Assembly (NCBI RefSeq): GCF_004569295.1
Contig: NZ_SPQC01000016.1
Span: 1 to 56,321, forward strand
DNA from: Rothia nasimurium
GTDB taxonomy: Bacteria > Actinomycetota > Actinomycetes > Actinomycetales > Micrococcaceae
Length of the DNA: 56,321 nt
Direction: 5' to 3'
Part shown: one piece after another, positions 31,988 to 40,298 of the stretch
How the letters are laid out: the number at the start of each line of letters is the position of its first letter
Position numbering within the stretch: the stretch's first letter is position 1
Translations under genes and position numbers: made by a program
The notes under the pieces: model-generated
Seen by the model: the letters and a program-made list of their open reading frames with translations, nothing else
Told to the model about the DNA's origin: nothing
Database searches by the model: none

Positions 31988-32767
31988 CTAGCGTGGACGG
32001 GCGGACGCTGAGGCGCGCGCCTTTTCCACGAGAGTGTCGTCAATACCGACGGGGGTGAACTCACCGTACTTCTTGATCGCTGCCTGCTTGATGAGGAAGT
32101 CCGAGATGGCGGGGTTCTTAGGCAGCAGGGAGCCGTGCAGGTATGTTCCAATGACGTTGTGGACGCGGGCGCCCTCGCCGGAATCTTCCTTATTGTTGCC
32201 CTCGCCCTTGGTGACGGTGGCCAGGGGCTTGGTGTCTCCGGAGAGGTAGGTGAGCCCCGAGTGGTTTTCGAACCCGATGATGGTGCCGAACTCTTCAGAT
32301 TCCTCAACGATGTTGCCGATCAGGCGTTCTTCACCACCTACGGTTTTAGCGTCAAAGACGCGAATACCGTTGAGGGTGACGCCACCTACGGTTTTGAACT
32401 CTCTACCGAAGAGCTGGTAAAGACCGCAGATGACCAGCATGGGGGTGCCGTCTTCTGCCAGCATACGCAGGGTTTCAGCGTTGGCGAGTAGGTCGTCCTG
32501 AATTACAGACTGGCCTGAATCCTGGCCACCACCGCCCACAAAGATATCGCCATCGAGCGGGAATTCATCGCCGGGGTTGTAGTCAACGATTTCGGTGGTG
32601 AAACCGTGGGCCTGGGCCCGGCGGGAGAGCGACAGGGTGTTGCCCCAGTCCCCGTAGATGTTCATGTCTTTGGGGTAGAGCTGCACAATTTTGAGGCTCT
32701 TGTTGTTGCCGGTCTGGGTGATAATCTGCTCGCCCGCTTCAACCGGTGCGTTCTCAAAATCGCTCAT
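31988..32767 (-). CDS. gatD: Lipid II isoglutaminyl synthase, glutaminase subunit
   Basis: A 259-residue class I glutamine amidotransferase-like (GATase_3) subunit that supplies ammonia for amidation of D-Glu in peptidoglycan stem peptides. The nucleophile Cys114 is in [12 protein letters not shown] and the catalytic His211 in [13 protein letters not shown]. Its ATG overlaps the murT stop by one base, the expected MurT-GatD complex operon. Confidence 0.94.
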   Translation of the reverse strand: MSDFENAPVEAGEQIITQTGNNKSLKIVQLYPKDMNIYGDWGNTLSLSRRAQAHGFTTEIVDYNPGDEFPLDGDIFVGGGGQDSGQSVIQDDLLANAETLRMLAEDGTPMLVICGLYQLFGREFKTVGGVTLNGIRVFDAKTVGGEERLIGNIVEESEEFGTIIGFENHSGLTYLSGDTKPLATVTKGEGNNKEDSGEGARVHNVIGTYLHGSLLPKNPAISDFLIKQAAIKKYGEFTPVGIDDTLVEKARASASARPR

Positions 32768-34065
32768 TAGATTTCCTCCACATCGGTGATTTTGGCTAGT
32801 TCCTTACGGATGGCCAGCATGGCGGTGTAGGTGCAGAAGATGCGCATGGGGCGCCCCTCTGACTTGGCAATAAAGGTGGCGAGGGCTTCTTCGAGGTCCT
32901 CGTTGATGCTCTCTACATAAACATCGTCGTGCTGCAGGCGCAGGGCCATGTCGTAGGCGCGCACACCCGACGCCATGGTGACGCCACCCTGGGTTAGGGA
33001 GTGGAAGTCGACATCCCACAACCAGGAAATGTCGCGGCCGTCGGCGTAGGCGTCGTTGATGGTGATCATGGTGACGTAGTCCTTGGCATCGGCGGATGCC
33101 AGCGACAGGCGGAACCCGCTGGGGTTCTTCACCAAAAGCAACTGCAGGGTCTGGCCGTTAACGTTGAGGGTTTCACCGCGGCCAAAAGCCGGGGCAATAT
33201 GCTCAAGTTCAGCCAGAAGTTTAGTCTCGTTGAGGGCATCCCCCATGACTTCGCGCGTCAGGGCCATTGCCGCAGCGGCGTTAAAGATGTTGTAGACCCC
33301 GTAGAGGTTGATGGTGCCCGCCAGCTCCTTACCGGCAACATCGAAGGTGGCAGCGGTTCCCTTGAAGTCCTTGAGCAGGACGGACGCCGCCGACAGCTCC
33401 GGTGCCAGAACACCGGCGTCTGCGCACTCAGCCCCCTCGGGGCTGGTGCGCAAGTCATCATCGGACGGGAACAGGGCACGCAGCTTCTCAGACAGGCCGA
33501 AGTAGCTCACCCGAGTGCCGGGCCGAATGTTCTCAGCCAGAGAACGAATACGCGGGTCTTCTCGGTTGAGTACCACGGTGCCCGTCGTGGCACCGGCAAC
33601 CGTAGCCAGCATACGGCGGGTCGTATCGATTTCACCGAAACGGTCTAGCTGATCACGCAGGACGTTGAGCAGCAGCGCATAGTTGGGCTTGACCTTGCGT
33701 ACAAAGTGCACCGCGTGAGCCTCGTCTAGCTCAAGTACAGCGATGTCAGCGTCCAGCTTACCCGCCAGGTTCATCTCACCCAGCAGAGCAGCAGCTACGC
33801 CCCGCACAAAGTTCGACCCGGTGCGGTTGGTAAAGACCTTCAAGCCCTGGGCTTCCAGCAGCTGCACCACCATCTTGGTGGTGGTCGTCTTACCGTTCGT
33901 ACCCGAAACAACGACGACACCGCGCGGCAGCTTAGCCAGCTCCTCCGCCACAAAATTAGGGTGCAACTTCTCCATGACCAAGCCCGGGAAGGCAGAGCCG
34001 CCCCCGCGCAACTTGGTCGCATAACGAATGCCTTGGCCAACAAGGCGAACAACAGGTCGTGACAT
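32767..34065 (-). CDS. murT: Lipid II isoglutaminyl synthase, Mur-ligase subunit
   Basis: A 432-residue Mur-ligase-type subunit with the ATP loop VSGTNGKTTTTKM near residue 55, NRTGSNFVRGVAAALLGE, ELDEAHAV, and the C-terminal DUF1727 domain (FHSLTQGGVTMASGVRAYDMALRL). It amidates lipid II with GatD. The middle-domain insert that carries a four-cysteine zinc ribbon in staphylococcal and streptococcal MurT is here DLRTSPEGAECADAG, with only one Cys. Confidence 0.94.
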   Translation of the reverse strand: MSRPVVRLVGQGIRYATKLRGGGSAFPGLVMEKLHPNFVAEELAKLPRGVVVVSGTNGKTTTTKMVVQLLEAQGLKVFTNRTGSNFVRGVAAALLGEMNLAGKLDADIAVLELDEAHAVHFVRKVKPNYALLLNVLRDQLDRFGEIDTTRRMLATVAGATTGTVVLNREDPRIRSLAENIRPGTRVSYFGLSEKLRALFPSDDDLRTSPEGAECADAGVLAPELSAASVLLKDFKGTAATFDVAGKELAGTINLYGVYNIFNAAAAMALTREVMGDALNETKLLAELEHIAPAFGRGETLNVNGQTLQLLLVKNPSGFRLSLASADAKDYVTMITINDAYADGRDISWLWDVDFHSLTQGGVTMASGVRAYDMALRLQHDDVYVESINEDLEEALATFIAKSEGRPMRIFCTYTAMLAIRKELAKITDVEEI

Positions 34066-34106
34066 GGTGACTATCTTACCGGGTTTGTGTATGCTTCGAA
34101 CCTGTA

Positions 34107-35096
34107 ATGACTACTTCCATGAACCAGCTTGTACCCTTCCCCGAATTTATCTGGCGTGACATCACCTGGCGCGATCGGGCCCCCTACCTTAAAGTTGAGC
34201 CTCTTCTTGACGGCCAACCCAGCGGTGAGATTGAAACAATTGCCATAACCCCGGGTAGCTTCCTCGGCCTTAGTGCCCTCCCGGCGGACGTCCACGGCGC
34301 CAGCACCTACTGCAGCGGCTACTCACGAGCCAACCTCGATAGTGTTGGCTTTCATCTGGAGCCTTGCCCCACCCACACCATCATCACCAAGGGTAAGCAG
34401 TGTGATTCCTGTTTCGCCCGCGACGAATTCGCGCCTATTCACCGTATCCACCTGGGTTCGCGAATGAACGAGGCAGCCCTAGCCTACGTTAATCTCGAAC
34501 ACTACCTCTACATCGCGACCTTCCCCGACGGCACTTCCAAGGTCGGCACCGCTTCACTGCACTCCAACCCCCGCCGTCTCGACGACCAGGCCGTCGCAGC
34601 AGCTACTTTCGTGGCCCGGGCAGACACCGGCATCATCGTGCGCCAGCTTGAAGACCTGGTCTCTCAAGAAGCCAACCTCACCCAGTTCAAACGGGCCTCC
34701 ACCAAATACAAGGCCTGGGTCGATCCCGCCAGTACCGAGTGCCTCAAATCTGAACACTACATGGCCGTAGAAAACGCCACCTGGGCGCTCGAAGACGCCC
34801 TAGACTCCATCGACGGTTTCGATATCACCGCAGACCGCTGGGTGCCGTCCGTCGCGATGAGCCGAGCCTACGCGTCCTTACGGTCAGAAAACCCCGAGCC
34901 GCTCACCGCCTACCCCACCCTCGCCGAAGGCACCCACGGCTTCTACATCACCGGTGGAACCGGCAAATTCCTCACCGCCCACTTCGGCGACCCCGGCCAA
35001 ACCTTCCTAATCAACACCGCAGAACTCTCAAACAGGGCCTGCCGCCAGCACGGGGAACTCACTCCTCCGGCGTCCGTGCAGGAATCGCTATTCTAG
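34107..35096 (+). CDS. DUF2797 family protein
   Basis: A 329-residue protein of the DUF2797 type. An N-terminal part has Cys residues in TYCSGY, EPCPTHT and KQCDSCF, which may bind zinc; a following domain contains HYLYIATFPDGTSKVGTA and IIVRQLEDLVSQEANLT, typical of the family. No function is established. It is divergent from murT with a 41-nt spacer, so promoters must overlap. Convergent with HIT, with hairpin copy D between. Confidence 0.8.
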   Translation: MTTSMNQLVPFPEFIWRDITWRDRAPYLKVEPLLDGQPSGEIETIAITPGSFLGLSALPADVHGASTYCSGYSRANLDSVGFHLEPCPTHTIITKGKQCDSCFARDEFAPIHRIHLGSRMNEAALAYVNLEHYLYIATFPDGTSKVGTASLHSNPRRLDDQAVAAATFVARADTGIIVRQLEDLVSQEANLTQFKRASTKYKAWVDPASTECLKSEHYMAVENATWALEDALDSIDGFDITADRWVPSVAMSRAYASLRSENPEPLTAYPTLAEGTHGFYITGGTGKFLTAHFGDPGQTFLINTAELSNRACRQHGELTPPASVQESLF

Positions 35097-35113
35097 GAAG
35101 ATAGTCGACATAA

Positions 35114-35223
35114 GGCAGCAGGCAAGCCAAACGCCCGCAGACCCTCTGATATCTCGCGCTGGGGCGCTCGATATCATTCACGCCAGCCCCGAGCCAGCGA
35201 GCCTACTTGGCTTGCCTGCTGCC
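35114..35223. repeat. Dispersed hairpin element, copy D (inverted)
   Basis: A 110-bp element with perfect 17-bp terminal arms (35114-35130 and 35207-35223). Read on the minus strand the core is GGGGCTGGCGTGAAT, then a GATATC...GATATC inner stem, then AGAGGG, aligning with copy A at 30351-30456 in inverse orientation. It lies between convergent genes (DUF2797 and HIT), so it might serve as a bidirectional terminator; no T-run is seen. Confidence 0.75.
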
Positions 35224-35232
35224 TCCGCCTAG

Positions 35233-35775
35233 CTATACCCAGGCGGTACTGAGCAGGTCCCGGATCTCGTCCAGGGTCTGCGTGACTGTCTTGGTGCCGG
35301 CGACGATGGGCAGGAAGTTGGTGTCGCCGCTCCAACGGGGCACGATGTGCTGGTGCAGGTGGGCGGCAACCCCTGCCCCGCCGACCTTGCCCTGGTTCAT
35401 GCCGATGTTGAAGCCGGCTGCGCGGCTGACCTCCCGCAGAATTCCCATGGCTTTCTGGGTGAGGGCAGCAATTTCGGCGGTTTCTTCGAGTGTTGCGTCG
35501 TCGTAGTTGGGGATGTGCCGGTAGGGGCAAACCAGCAGGTGCCCGGGATTGTAGGGGTAGAGATTGAGAATGACGTAGGCGTGCTCGCCACGGTGCACAA
35601 TGAGCGACTCGGCATCATCGTGGGTGGGAGCTTCGCAGAAGGGGCAGGTGTTTTCGGTGTAGTCCTTTTGCCCGCCCTTTACGTAGGCGCGGCGGTGGGG
35701 CGTCCAGAGCCGCTGGAAGGAGTCTGGAACCCCTGGTAGCTCAAAATCGTCGGTGGTGTAGTCGGGAATCAGCAT
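35233..35775 (-). CDS. HIT family nucleotide hydrolase/phosphorylase
   Basis: A 180-residue histidine-triad protein similar to actinobacterial Ap4A phosphorylase-like HIT proteins. The zinc-like CPFCE pair and histidine are at the N-terminal side, the core is NLYPYNPGHLLVCPYRHI, and the triad is HLHQHIVPRW near residue 145. In many actinobacteria this gene directly follows thrS; here thrS lies 10.5 kb away and the start codon is 2 nt after the RES toxin stop, so the toxin-antitoxin promoter probably drives it. Confidence 0.93.
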   Translation of the reverse strand: MLIPDYTTDDFELPGVPDSFQRLWTPHRRAYVKGGQKDYTENTCPFCEAPTHDDAESLIVHRGEHAYVILNLYPYNPGHLLVCPYRHIPNYDDATLEETAEIAALTQKAMGILREVSRAAGFNIGMNQGKVGGAGVAAHLHQHIVPRWSGDTNFLPIVAGTKTVTQTLDEIRDLLSTAWV

Positions 35776-35777
35776 CG

Positions 35778-36407
35778 CTAATCGCTCTCGGTGAAGGTAG
35801 CAAAAGTATAAAGGTTTCGGGACTGTGTCGCGTAAAGCTCCAGGCCAAGACTGGTTGCGGCGTCAGCCAGGGTACTCTCAAATCTACTTGGCAATTGGGC
35901 CGCACCGGCATCACCAAAGAGAGCTAAAGCTAAAGAGTCTCCCGGCGAAAATCGGGGGCGGTAGGTAATTACGCCGAACCCTGCCTTATTAAAAGCCTGT
36001 GCCCAGGCCTGCGGAACATCATAGCTAGGCATCGTCGTAAGTTCTCCGGTAATGCCCAGGATGAACGCATCATCATGGGAAATATGCGCAGAACGAACAG
36101 AACACGGCAGGGGCAACCGCGAAATCACTTTTCCCTCGGCGAGGCTTTGAGGCAGGCGCCCGGATTGACTGAGCCTGTCACCTATAACCTCGCGGACGGC
36201 AGCACCCGGGTTGGTTGCGAGATAGCAGGTTCCCTGGGGCTCAGGCAGGTCGAAACGACCCTGCATCGATGAAGAGAAATACCAGGGGCCAAACTGCTGA
36301 CTGTGGGCGCGGAAAAATTCGCTGCCTTCTTCGTACTCTACAGAGGGAACCAGTGAGAGACTCGACCCCTGCATAGGCCCGTGCTGGGCTATTTTTTGCC
36401 GGGTCAT
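35778..36407 (-). CDS. RES domain toxin (NAD-degrading type)
   Basis: A 209-residue RES-domain protein. The conserved Arg/Glu/Ser pattern is visible in GRFDLPEPQGTCYLATNPGAAVREV and later ITYRPRFSPGDSLALALFG. RES toxins such as MbcT and Xre-RES toxins deplete NAD+. The ATG at 36407 overlaps the antitoxin stop (ATGA), the usual coupling. A GTG/ATG four codons upstream is less likely. The gene runs directly into the HIT gene. Confidence 0.82.
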   Translation of the reverse strand: MTRQKIAQHGPMQGSSLSLVPSVEYEEGSEFFRAHSQQFGPWYFSSSMQGRFDLPEPQGTCYLATNPGAAVREVIGDRLSQSGRLPQSLAEGKVISRLPLPCSVRSAHISHDDAFILGITGELTTMPSYDVPQAWAQAFNKAGFGVITYRPRFSPGDSLALALFGDAGAAQLPSRFESTLADAATSLGLELYATQSRNLYTFATFTESD

Positions 36408-36928
36408 ACTGTTTGCCACCCTGTTGCAAGAGCACGGGCTTCGGTCAAAACTGTATCGAGGCGGCCTTGGTCAAGTAAATCTAAGGGGGTTACCCCATCG
36501 AGCGGTGTATTGAACCACTGGGCAACAGCGAATGAGTCTGCATCGCCAAAGGCTCGTAGCACCTGTTGTATATCTCCCCGCACAGCTCTGCCCTCAAACT
36601 GAAACACAGGGAAAATTGACTCACTGTTTTCGATGGTCAGTCTCAGTAACTTGTGGTGCTTGACCTGCTTGCTGATGGCTGCCCGGCTGGTAACTTTGAG
36701 CAGTTTCATGGTGTTATCAAGATCGTAGACTGGCCCGATAAGGTCGCCGTATCCCTTAACGCTGGCGCGGGCTACTAACGACCTCATGCGGCTTTTAACA
36801 TCTTCTATATCGTCAATGGACGCCAAAAAATCAGCGGGTAGACTTTCTAAATCGCGGGTGAACTCAGCAACGAGCTGGTCGATAACAGCTTGAGCATGAG
36901 CGTCTTTGCAGTCGATGGTGTGGCACAT
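36404..36928 (-). CDS. Xre/MbcA/ParS-type antitoxin partner of RES toxin
   Basis: A 174-residue protein. The N-terminal helical part is variable; the centre (TSRAAISKQVKHHKLLRLT) looks like a helix-turn-helix variant, and the C-terminal toxin-binding domain reads IFPVFQFEGRAV...ALRAFG-like, AVAQWFNTPLDGVTPLDLLDQG, highly typical of this family (DUF2384). It starts 12 nt after a GGGAGG site with a good promoter upstream. It should neutralise the RES toxin and repress the operon. Confidence 0.82.
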   Translation of the reverse strand: MCHTIDCKDAHAQAVIDQLVAEFTRDLESLPADFLASIDDIEDVKSRMRSLVARASVKGYGDLIGPVYDLDNTMKLLKVTSRAAISKQVKHHKLLRLTIENSESIFPVFQFEGRAVRGDIQQVLRAFGDADSFAVAQWFNTPLDGVTPLDLLDQGRLDTVLTEARALATGWQTV

Positions 36929-36960
36929 GAGAACCTCCCTGGTTGGCTCTATAACTGTTA

Positions 36961-36989
36961 ATCCTAAAAGTCACCGTCAACCGCGTCAA
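36961..36989 (-). promoter_or_regulatory. Promoter of the Xre-RES-HIT operon
   Basis: On the minus strand TTGACG, a 17-nt spacer and TAGGAT lie about 33 nt upstream of the antitoxin ATG. A second TTGACG lies within the spacer as a direct repeat (GTTGACGCGGTTGACG), a possible operator for the antitoxin. Confidence 0.6.
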
Positions 36990-37004
36990 CCATTCAGATG
37001 CCGC

Positions 37005-37525
37005 CTAGCGCCGGGTGCGCCAGGCCCGGTGATACTGGGCAGGCATATAGTCGATATCGACATTGAGTTCATCAGCCCAGTTCAGGGCGAAAGCGGGGTT
37101 ACGCAGAGCCTTACGGCACAGGCAACCCTGCGCGCGAAACGGGCCCGGTTTTCCAGGGAACCACCATCGTGCGGCACCAGCTCGCCGGGGGTCGAGGCCT
37201 TTCGTCCTGCGTGAGCAATCTGGATACCTGCCTTGGTTCCCCCAGCGTGAATTGCTTCAACGACCGGCTTGAAAGCCTCGGTGTGTCCGTCGCTCCAAAT
37301 GCCCAGGCAGTAGGGGCTGATGCGGGCGGCGGGTTCAACGCCGGTCATTTCGACAATGACGGCACCGGCTCCACCTCGGGCTAGAGCCCCGTAGTGGGAA
37401 ACGTGGTAGGTGGTAGGCTTGCCGTCCTGCTGTTCGACCGAGTACTGGCACATGGGCGGAACCCAGAGACGGTTACGGGTAGTCATAGAACGCAGGGTAA
37501 AGAGTTCAAAGAGGGGCGATGCCAT
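37005..37525 (-). pseudogene. Old Yellow Enzyme family NADH:flavin oxidoreductase, internally deleted remnant
   Basis: The frame from ATG 37525 encodes an intact OYE N-terminus (LFELFTLRSMTTRNRLWVPPMCQYS, HYGALARGGAGAVIVEMTGV, IQIAHAGRKAS) but only about 147 residues of an expected ~360. After RARFARRV the sequence jumps, in another frame, to the family C-terminus (KALRNPAFALNWADELN...MPAQYHRAW) ending at 37005. So one internal deletion plus frame change joined both ends. Not functional as an OYE. Confidence 0.85.
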
Positions 37526-37626
37526 GTTAATTCTGCCTTTCATATGGGGTTGTGCACCCGATTCAACCAGGTATGAGGCCGGGATATTCCCGCGATGCCG
37601 AAGCGGTGAGGGGTAAACTTGCAGGT

Positions 37627-38121
37627 ATGCAAAAACTGACCGAAGCTGCCGTCCGCTCGTCTTTTATTAACTGTTCTAAGGGTGAAGTTAAACGTCTCAA
37701 CCTACCCAGTCTCAAGGAGCAGAACTGGGACGACCTGATTTTCCTCTCCTGGCTCGACCCGAAAAGCCCGCTCAAGGGTTGCCTGGTCGTGGAACATGAG
37801 GGGCAGGTACAGGGCGTGTTGCTGCAGAAGTCTAAGGCTCAGAGTAAGGCTGCGCAGATGTGCCAGTTCTGCCTGACTCTGCACCCGGGGTCAGGGATTT
37901 CACTGTATACGGCGGCCCGGCCGGGCGAGTCGGGGCGACGCGGCAACACCATCGGCACCTACCTATGCTCCAACCTGGCCTGCACCGACTACGTGCGGGG
38001 CAAGAAAAAACCGGCGGGTATTCGCCAGATGGACGAGACCCTGTCCCTCGAAGAGCGCATAGCTCGCACCCGCGATAACGCAATCAGGTTTATTGAGCGA
38101 CTGGTGGAGGGAACCGCATGA
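37627..38121 (+). CDS. FBP domain (treble-clef zinc finger, EF-G-binding-like) protein
   Basis: A 164-residue protein with an FBP_C-type domain. The zinc ligands are in MCQFC (about residues 78-82) and CSNLACTDYVR, separated by the conserved ISLYTAARPGESGRRGNTIGTYLC segment. This domain occurs in FusB/FusC proteins that bind elongation factor G. ATG 37627 starts the conserved region; a longer reading lacks support. It overlaps the next GNAT gene by 4 nt (ATGA), so the two form an operon. A fusidic acid role is not implied. Confidence 0.75.
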   Translation: MQKLTEAAVRSSFINCSKGEVKRLNLPSLKEQNWDDLIFLSWLDPKSPLKGCLVVEHEGQVQGVLLQKSKAQSKAAQMCQFCLTLHPGSGISLYTAARPGESGRRGNTIGTYLCSNLACTDYVRGKKKPAGIRQMDETLSLEERIARTRDNAIRFIERLVEGTA

Positions 38122-38621
38122 TTCAGATTGAGAAGCTCGCACCCACCCAGGCTGATTTGGTTCAGGAGCTCTATGATCAGAACCCCGATTACTTCATGCG
38201 GATTTCTGGCAGCTCTGCCGAGCCCGGCCCTGCGCTGGAAAACCTGACGGTCTTCCCACCCGGTTTATCTCACTCCCCTGTTTTGCTGGGAGCCTTTGAG
38301 GGCGGACGCCTGGTTGGGGTTTTGATTGCTGTGTTGGGTTTCCCCAGTGAGGAGTTTGCCCATGTAGCTCTTGCCCTGGTTGATGGGCAGGCGCGAGGAC
38401 GCGGGGTGGGCCGGGCTTTGCACGACGCCTACTTGGGTGTGGTTCGGCAGCACCCACATATCAGCACCTTACGTTTGGGAATTGTGGCAACTAACGCCGA
38501 GGCTGCCGAACCTTTCTGGCGGGCCCTAGGCTACACCCCCAGTGGTGAGGTTAAGGACTTTTCCCAGGGTGATGTGGTTTCAACGGTGGAGGTTTTTACT
38601 CGGCCTGTAAATGTGGCGTAG
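38118..38621 (+). CDS. GNAT family N-acetyltransferase
   Basis: A 167-residue GNAT with the acetyl-CoA loop ALALVDGQARGRGVGRALHDAYL and the C-terminal LGIVATNAEAAEPFWRALGY motif. Substrate unknown. Translationally coupled to the FBP protein upstream, suggesting they act together, perhaps on the translation machinery; this is inference. Confidence 0.88.
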   Translation: MIQIEKLAPTQADLVQELYDQNPDYFMRISGSSAEPGPALENLTVFPPGLSHSPVLLGAFEGGRLVGVLIAVLGFPSEEFAHVALALVDGQARGRGVGRALHDAYLGVVRQHPHISTLRLGIVATNAEAAEPFWRALGYTPSGEVKDFSQGDVVSTVEVFTRPVNVA

Positions 38622-38690
38622 AAAATCGAATCTAATTTTGTTCTTCGACTGTCTTCACGTTAATAGGTTGTCAAAGTTCTATCAGACGAC

Positions 38691-39008
38691 TCATAGCGCA
38701 ACCGCCTCTTTGAGAGCGAAGTCAGATACCTTGTTCTTGAGAATACCGGGTGTTACTACATCAACAGAAACGTTAAGAATTTCACGGAGCGTCTGCGACA
38801 TTCCCGCTAATCGCATGAGTCTTCTACGGTCTGGTTCATGCAGGTCCACCATGATATCGATATCGCTCGTTTCGTCTGCATCCCCACGTGCCACAGACCC
38901 AAAAAGTCGTGGGTTACTTGCACCGTACTGCTCAAATACTTGATCTATTTCAGCTCGGTGCTCTTCAATGAGGCTCCGCAGTTTGAGGGTTTCGGGTGTG
39001 GCTTTCAC
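38691..39008 (-). CDS. MntA-like minimal nucleotidyltransferase (orphan antitoxin candidate)
   Basis: A 105-residue MNT-domain protein with the nucleotidyltransferase signature GSVARGDADETSDIDIMVD. In type VII toxin-antitoxin systems MntA AMPylates the HEPN toxin HepT. Here no HepT gene follows: an ATG overlapping the stop opens only 7 codons before TGA. It may be a survivor of a degraded mntA-hepT pair. Confidence 0.8.
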   Translation of the reverse strand: MKATPETLKLRSLIEEHRAEIDQVFEQYGASNPRLFGSVARGDADETSDIDIMVDLHEPDRRRLMRLAGMSQTLREILNVSVDVVTPGILKNKVSDFALKEAVAL

Positions 39009-39018
39009 AAGTACCAGT

Positions 39019-39495
39019 TTAGTTGGTCAGGGCTTTGTCGCGGTAGTCTCTCATCACTGCTGCCAGATCTTCTATGCTCATACCCTCTGGTAGTTTCATG
39101 GCCATAGTTGAGATAACGATGGTTGAGTTCGCGGCGCCTTCATGCGTGACCCGGGTGAATGCGCGGATTCCGGTGAGGGTCCAGTTATAGGCGTGGGTGT
39201 CGGCGATGACTGCCCTGATTTCCTTGCCCTGCTGATCGGCGGTGATGTCGCCGATGACGCTCCACAGAATCAGGTGGTTGCCATGGTCGAGGACTGTTGA
39301 ATGGTTATAAAACCCAACGGGTGTGAGAATCAGGGCGTACCTGCGCCGGTAGTAGTTGATAAAGGTGAAGATTCCAGCAGCTATACACCCCACACCAATC
39401 AGGAAGCTCATGCCGAGCTTCTTGGGTATTCTCATCGTTGAGTTTTCTGGGGTGTCCACCGTTTTATTGTACGGAAAACCAGTCGCAGCTCTCAC
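39019..39495 (-). CDS. Hypothetical membrane-anchored protein
   Basis: A 158-residue reading from a GTG at 39493-39495; an internal ATG at 39435 (MRIPKKLGMSFLIG) is an alternative start with a membrane segment (MSFLIGVGCIAAGIFTFI) immediately after. The rest is soluble, with ADTHAYNWTLTGIRAF and a conserved-looking RDYRDKALTN end. It resembles PH-like small membrane proteins but no family is recognised. The stop is 10 nt before the MntA-like ATG. Confidence 0.6.
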   Translation of the reverse strand: MRAATGFPYNKTVDTPENSTMRIPKKLGMSFLIGVGCIAAGIFTFINYYRRRYALILTPVGFYNHSTVLDHGNHLILWSVIGDITADQQGKEIRAVIADTHAYNWTLTGIRAFTRVTHEGAANSTIVISTMAMKLPEGMSIEDLAAVMRDYRDKALTN

Positions 39496-39524
39496 GCAGA
39501 TTCTGCCTAAAATAACGGTGAAGG

Positions 39525-39564
39525 AAGGAAAGAGCGCCCTATATGTGTAGGACGCTCTTTCCTT
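39525..39564. terminator. Bidirectional hairpin between hicB and the hypothetical gene
   Basis: A 12-bp stem AAGGAAAGAGCG/CGCTCTTTCCTT (39525-39536, 39553-39564), followed on the plus strand by TTCT; on the minus strand it lies 27 nt past the hicB stop. Confidence 0.65.
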
Positions 39565-39590
39565 TTCTATTGTTGAAAGTAAGCTGGGTT

Positions 39591-39911
39591 TTAAGCAGCG
39601 ATTTTCGCACTGAGTAGACGATTGAGGCTTATCCCCTGCTCTTGGGCTTCCATGGCTACGCGTCGGTGGAGTTCAGGCGGAATGCGCAGGCTGAGATTAC
39701 CTGAATAAGTCCTGTCAGCAAAGGCCTGGGGAATTTCTTCACCATTGGCATGCATATCTTGAGCTACTTGAGCGACGAGTTTTTTGATTCCACTCAAGGC
39801 GGCTAGCTCGTCGGGTTCCAGCCAGGAGAGGGAAGGCATTTCGAGGACGGTTGCGATGTATTCTTGGTCTTCTGGCGACCAGGTAACACGGTAGGTGTAG
39901 TGTTCAATCAT
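39591..39911 (-). CDS. hicB: Type II toxin-antitoxin antitoxin HicB
   Basis: A 106-residue HicB. The N-terminal partial RNase H-like fold is YTYRVTWSPEDQEYIATVLEMPSLSWLEPD, and the C-terminal ribbon-helix-helix/HTH part (LSLRIPPELHRRVAMEAQEQGISLNRLLSAKI) binds DNA. The ATG at 39911 overlaps the hicA stop by 8 nt; the longer ORF is a shadow of hicA. HicA-first order is typical. It should repress the hicAB promoter and neutralise HicA. Confidence 0.93.
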   Translation of the reverse strand: MIEHYTYRVTWSPEDQEYIATVLEMPSLSWLEPDELAALSGIKKLVAQVAQDMHANGEEIPQAFADRTYSGNLSLRIPPELHRRVAMEAQEQGISLNRLLSAKIAA

Positions 39912-40158
39912 TGGTCTGTCCTTTGAGTCTGTTGATAGCTTGGAGGGCTTGCTTGACCTGGTATGGCTTTGCGTAACCATTTTTGTTTTGAATATTGACG
40001 CGGGGGTCGCCTTGCCATGGTGTTTTGAACACAGCATGGGAAGTGCCAGATTGTCGTGCGGGGCCAAAGAACCTTTCGCAGATGGAGACTAGCTCTGCAT
40101 AGCGGACGTTTTGGGGTGCACTTTGCATTTGAGCTAGTATCTTTTCTTCCTTACCCAT
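39904..40158 (-). CDS. hicA: Type II toxin HicA (mRNA interferase)
   Basis: An 84-residue HicA-like toxin with a dsRBD-like fold. The catalytic His is in QSGTSHAVFKTPW, followed by RVNIQNKNGYAKPYQVKQAL. Slightly longer than minimal HicA (~60 residues) owing to an N-terminal helix (ILAQMQSAPQNVRYAELVSICERFFG). Start ATG 40158 is only 9 nt from the operator palindrome, so the message may be nearly leaderless. Confidence 0.92.
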   Translation of the reverse strand: MGKEEKILAQMQSAPQNVRYAELVSICERFFGPARQSGTSHAVFKTPWQGDPRVNIQNKNGYAKPYQVKQALQAINRLKGQTND

Positions 40159-40166
40159 AAAATTAT

Positions 40167-40184
40167 GGTATCGCTATTGATACC
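40167..40184. promoter_or_regulatory. Putative HicB operator at the hicA promoter
   Basis: Palindrome GGTATC-6 nt-GATACC directly upstream of hicA, next to a CATAAT -10-like box on the minus strand. Position and symmetry fit an RHH/HTH autorepressor site. Confidence 0.6.
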
Positions 40185-40298
40185 GCCATTCAAGGGACAA
40201 GAACTCTCTTCAGACAAAATTCTTCAGGCGCACCTCATCGAGGATGCTTCTCAACTAAACTTAGCAGTAATCACCATCACAGCTAAGAGGGAGTTCCC

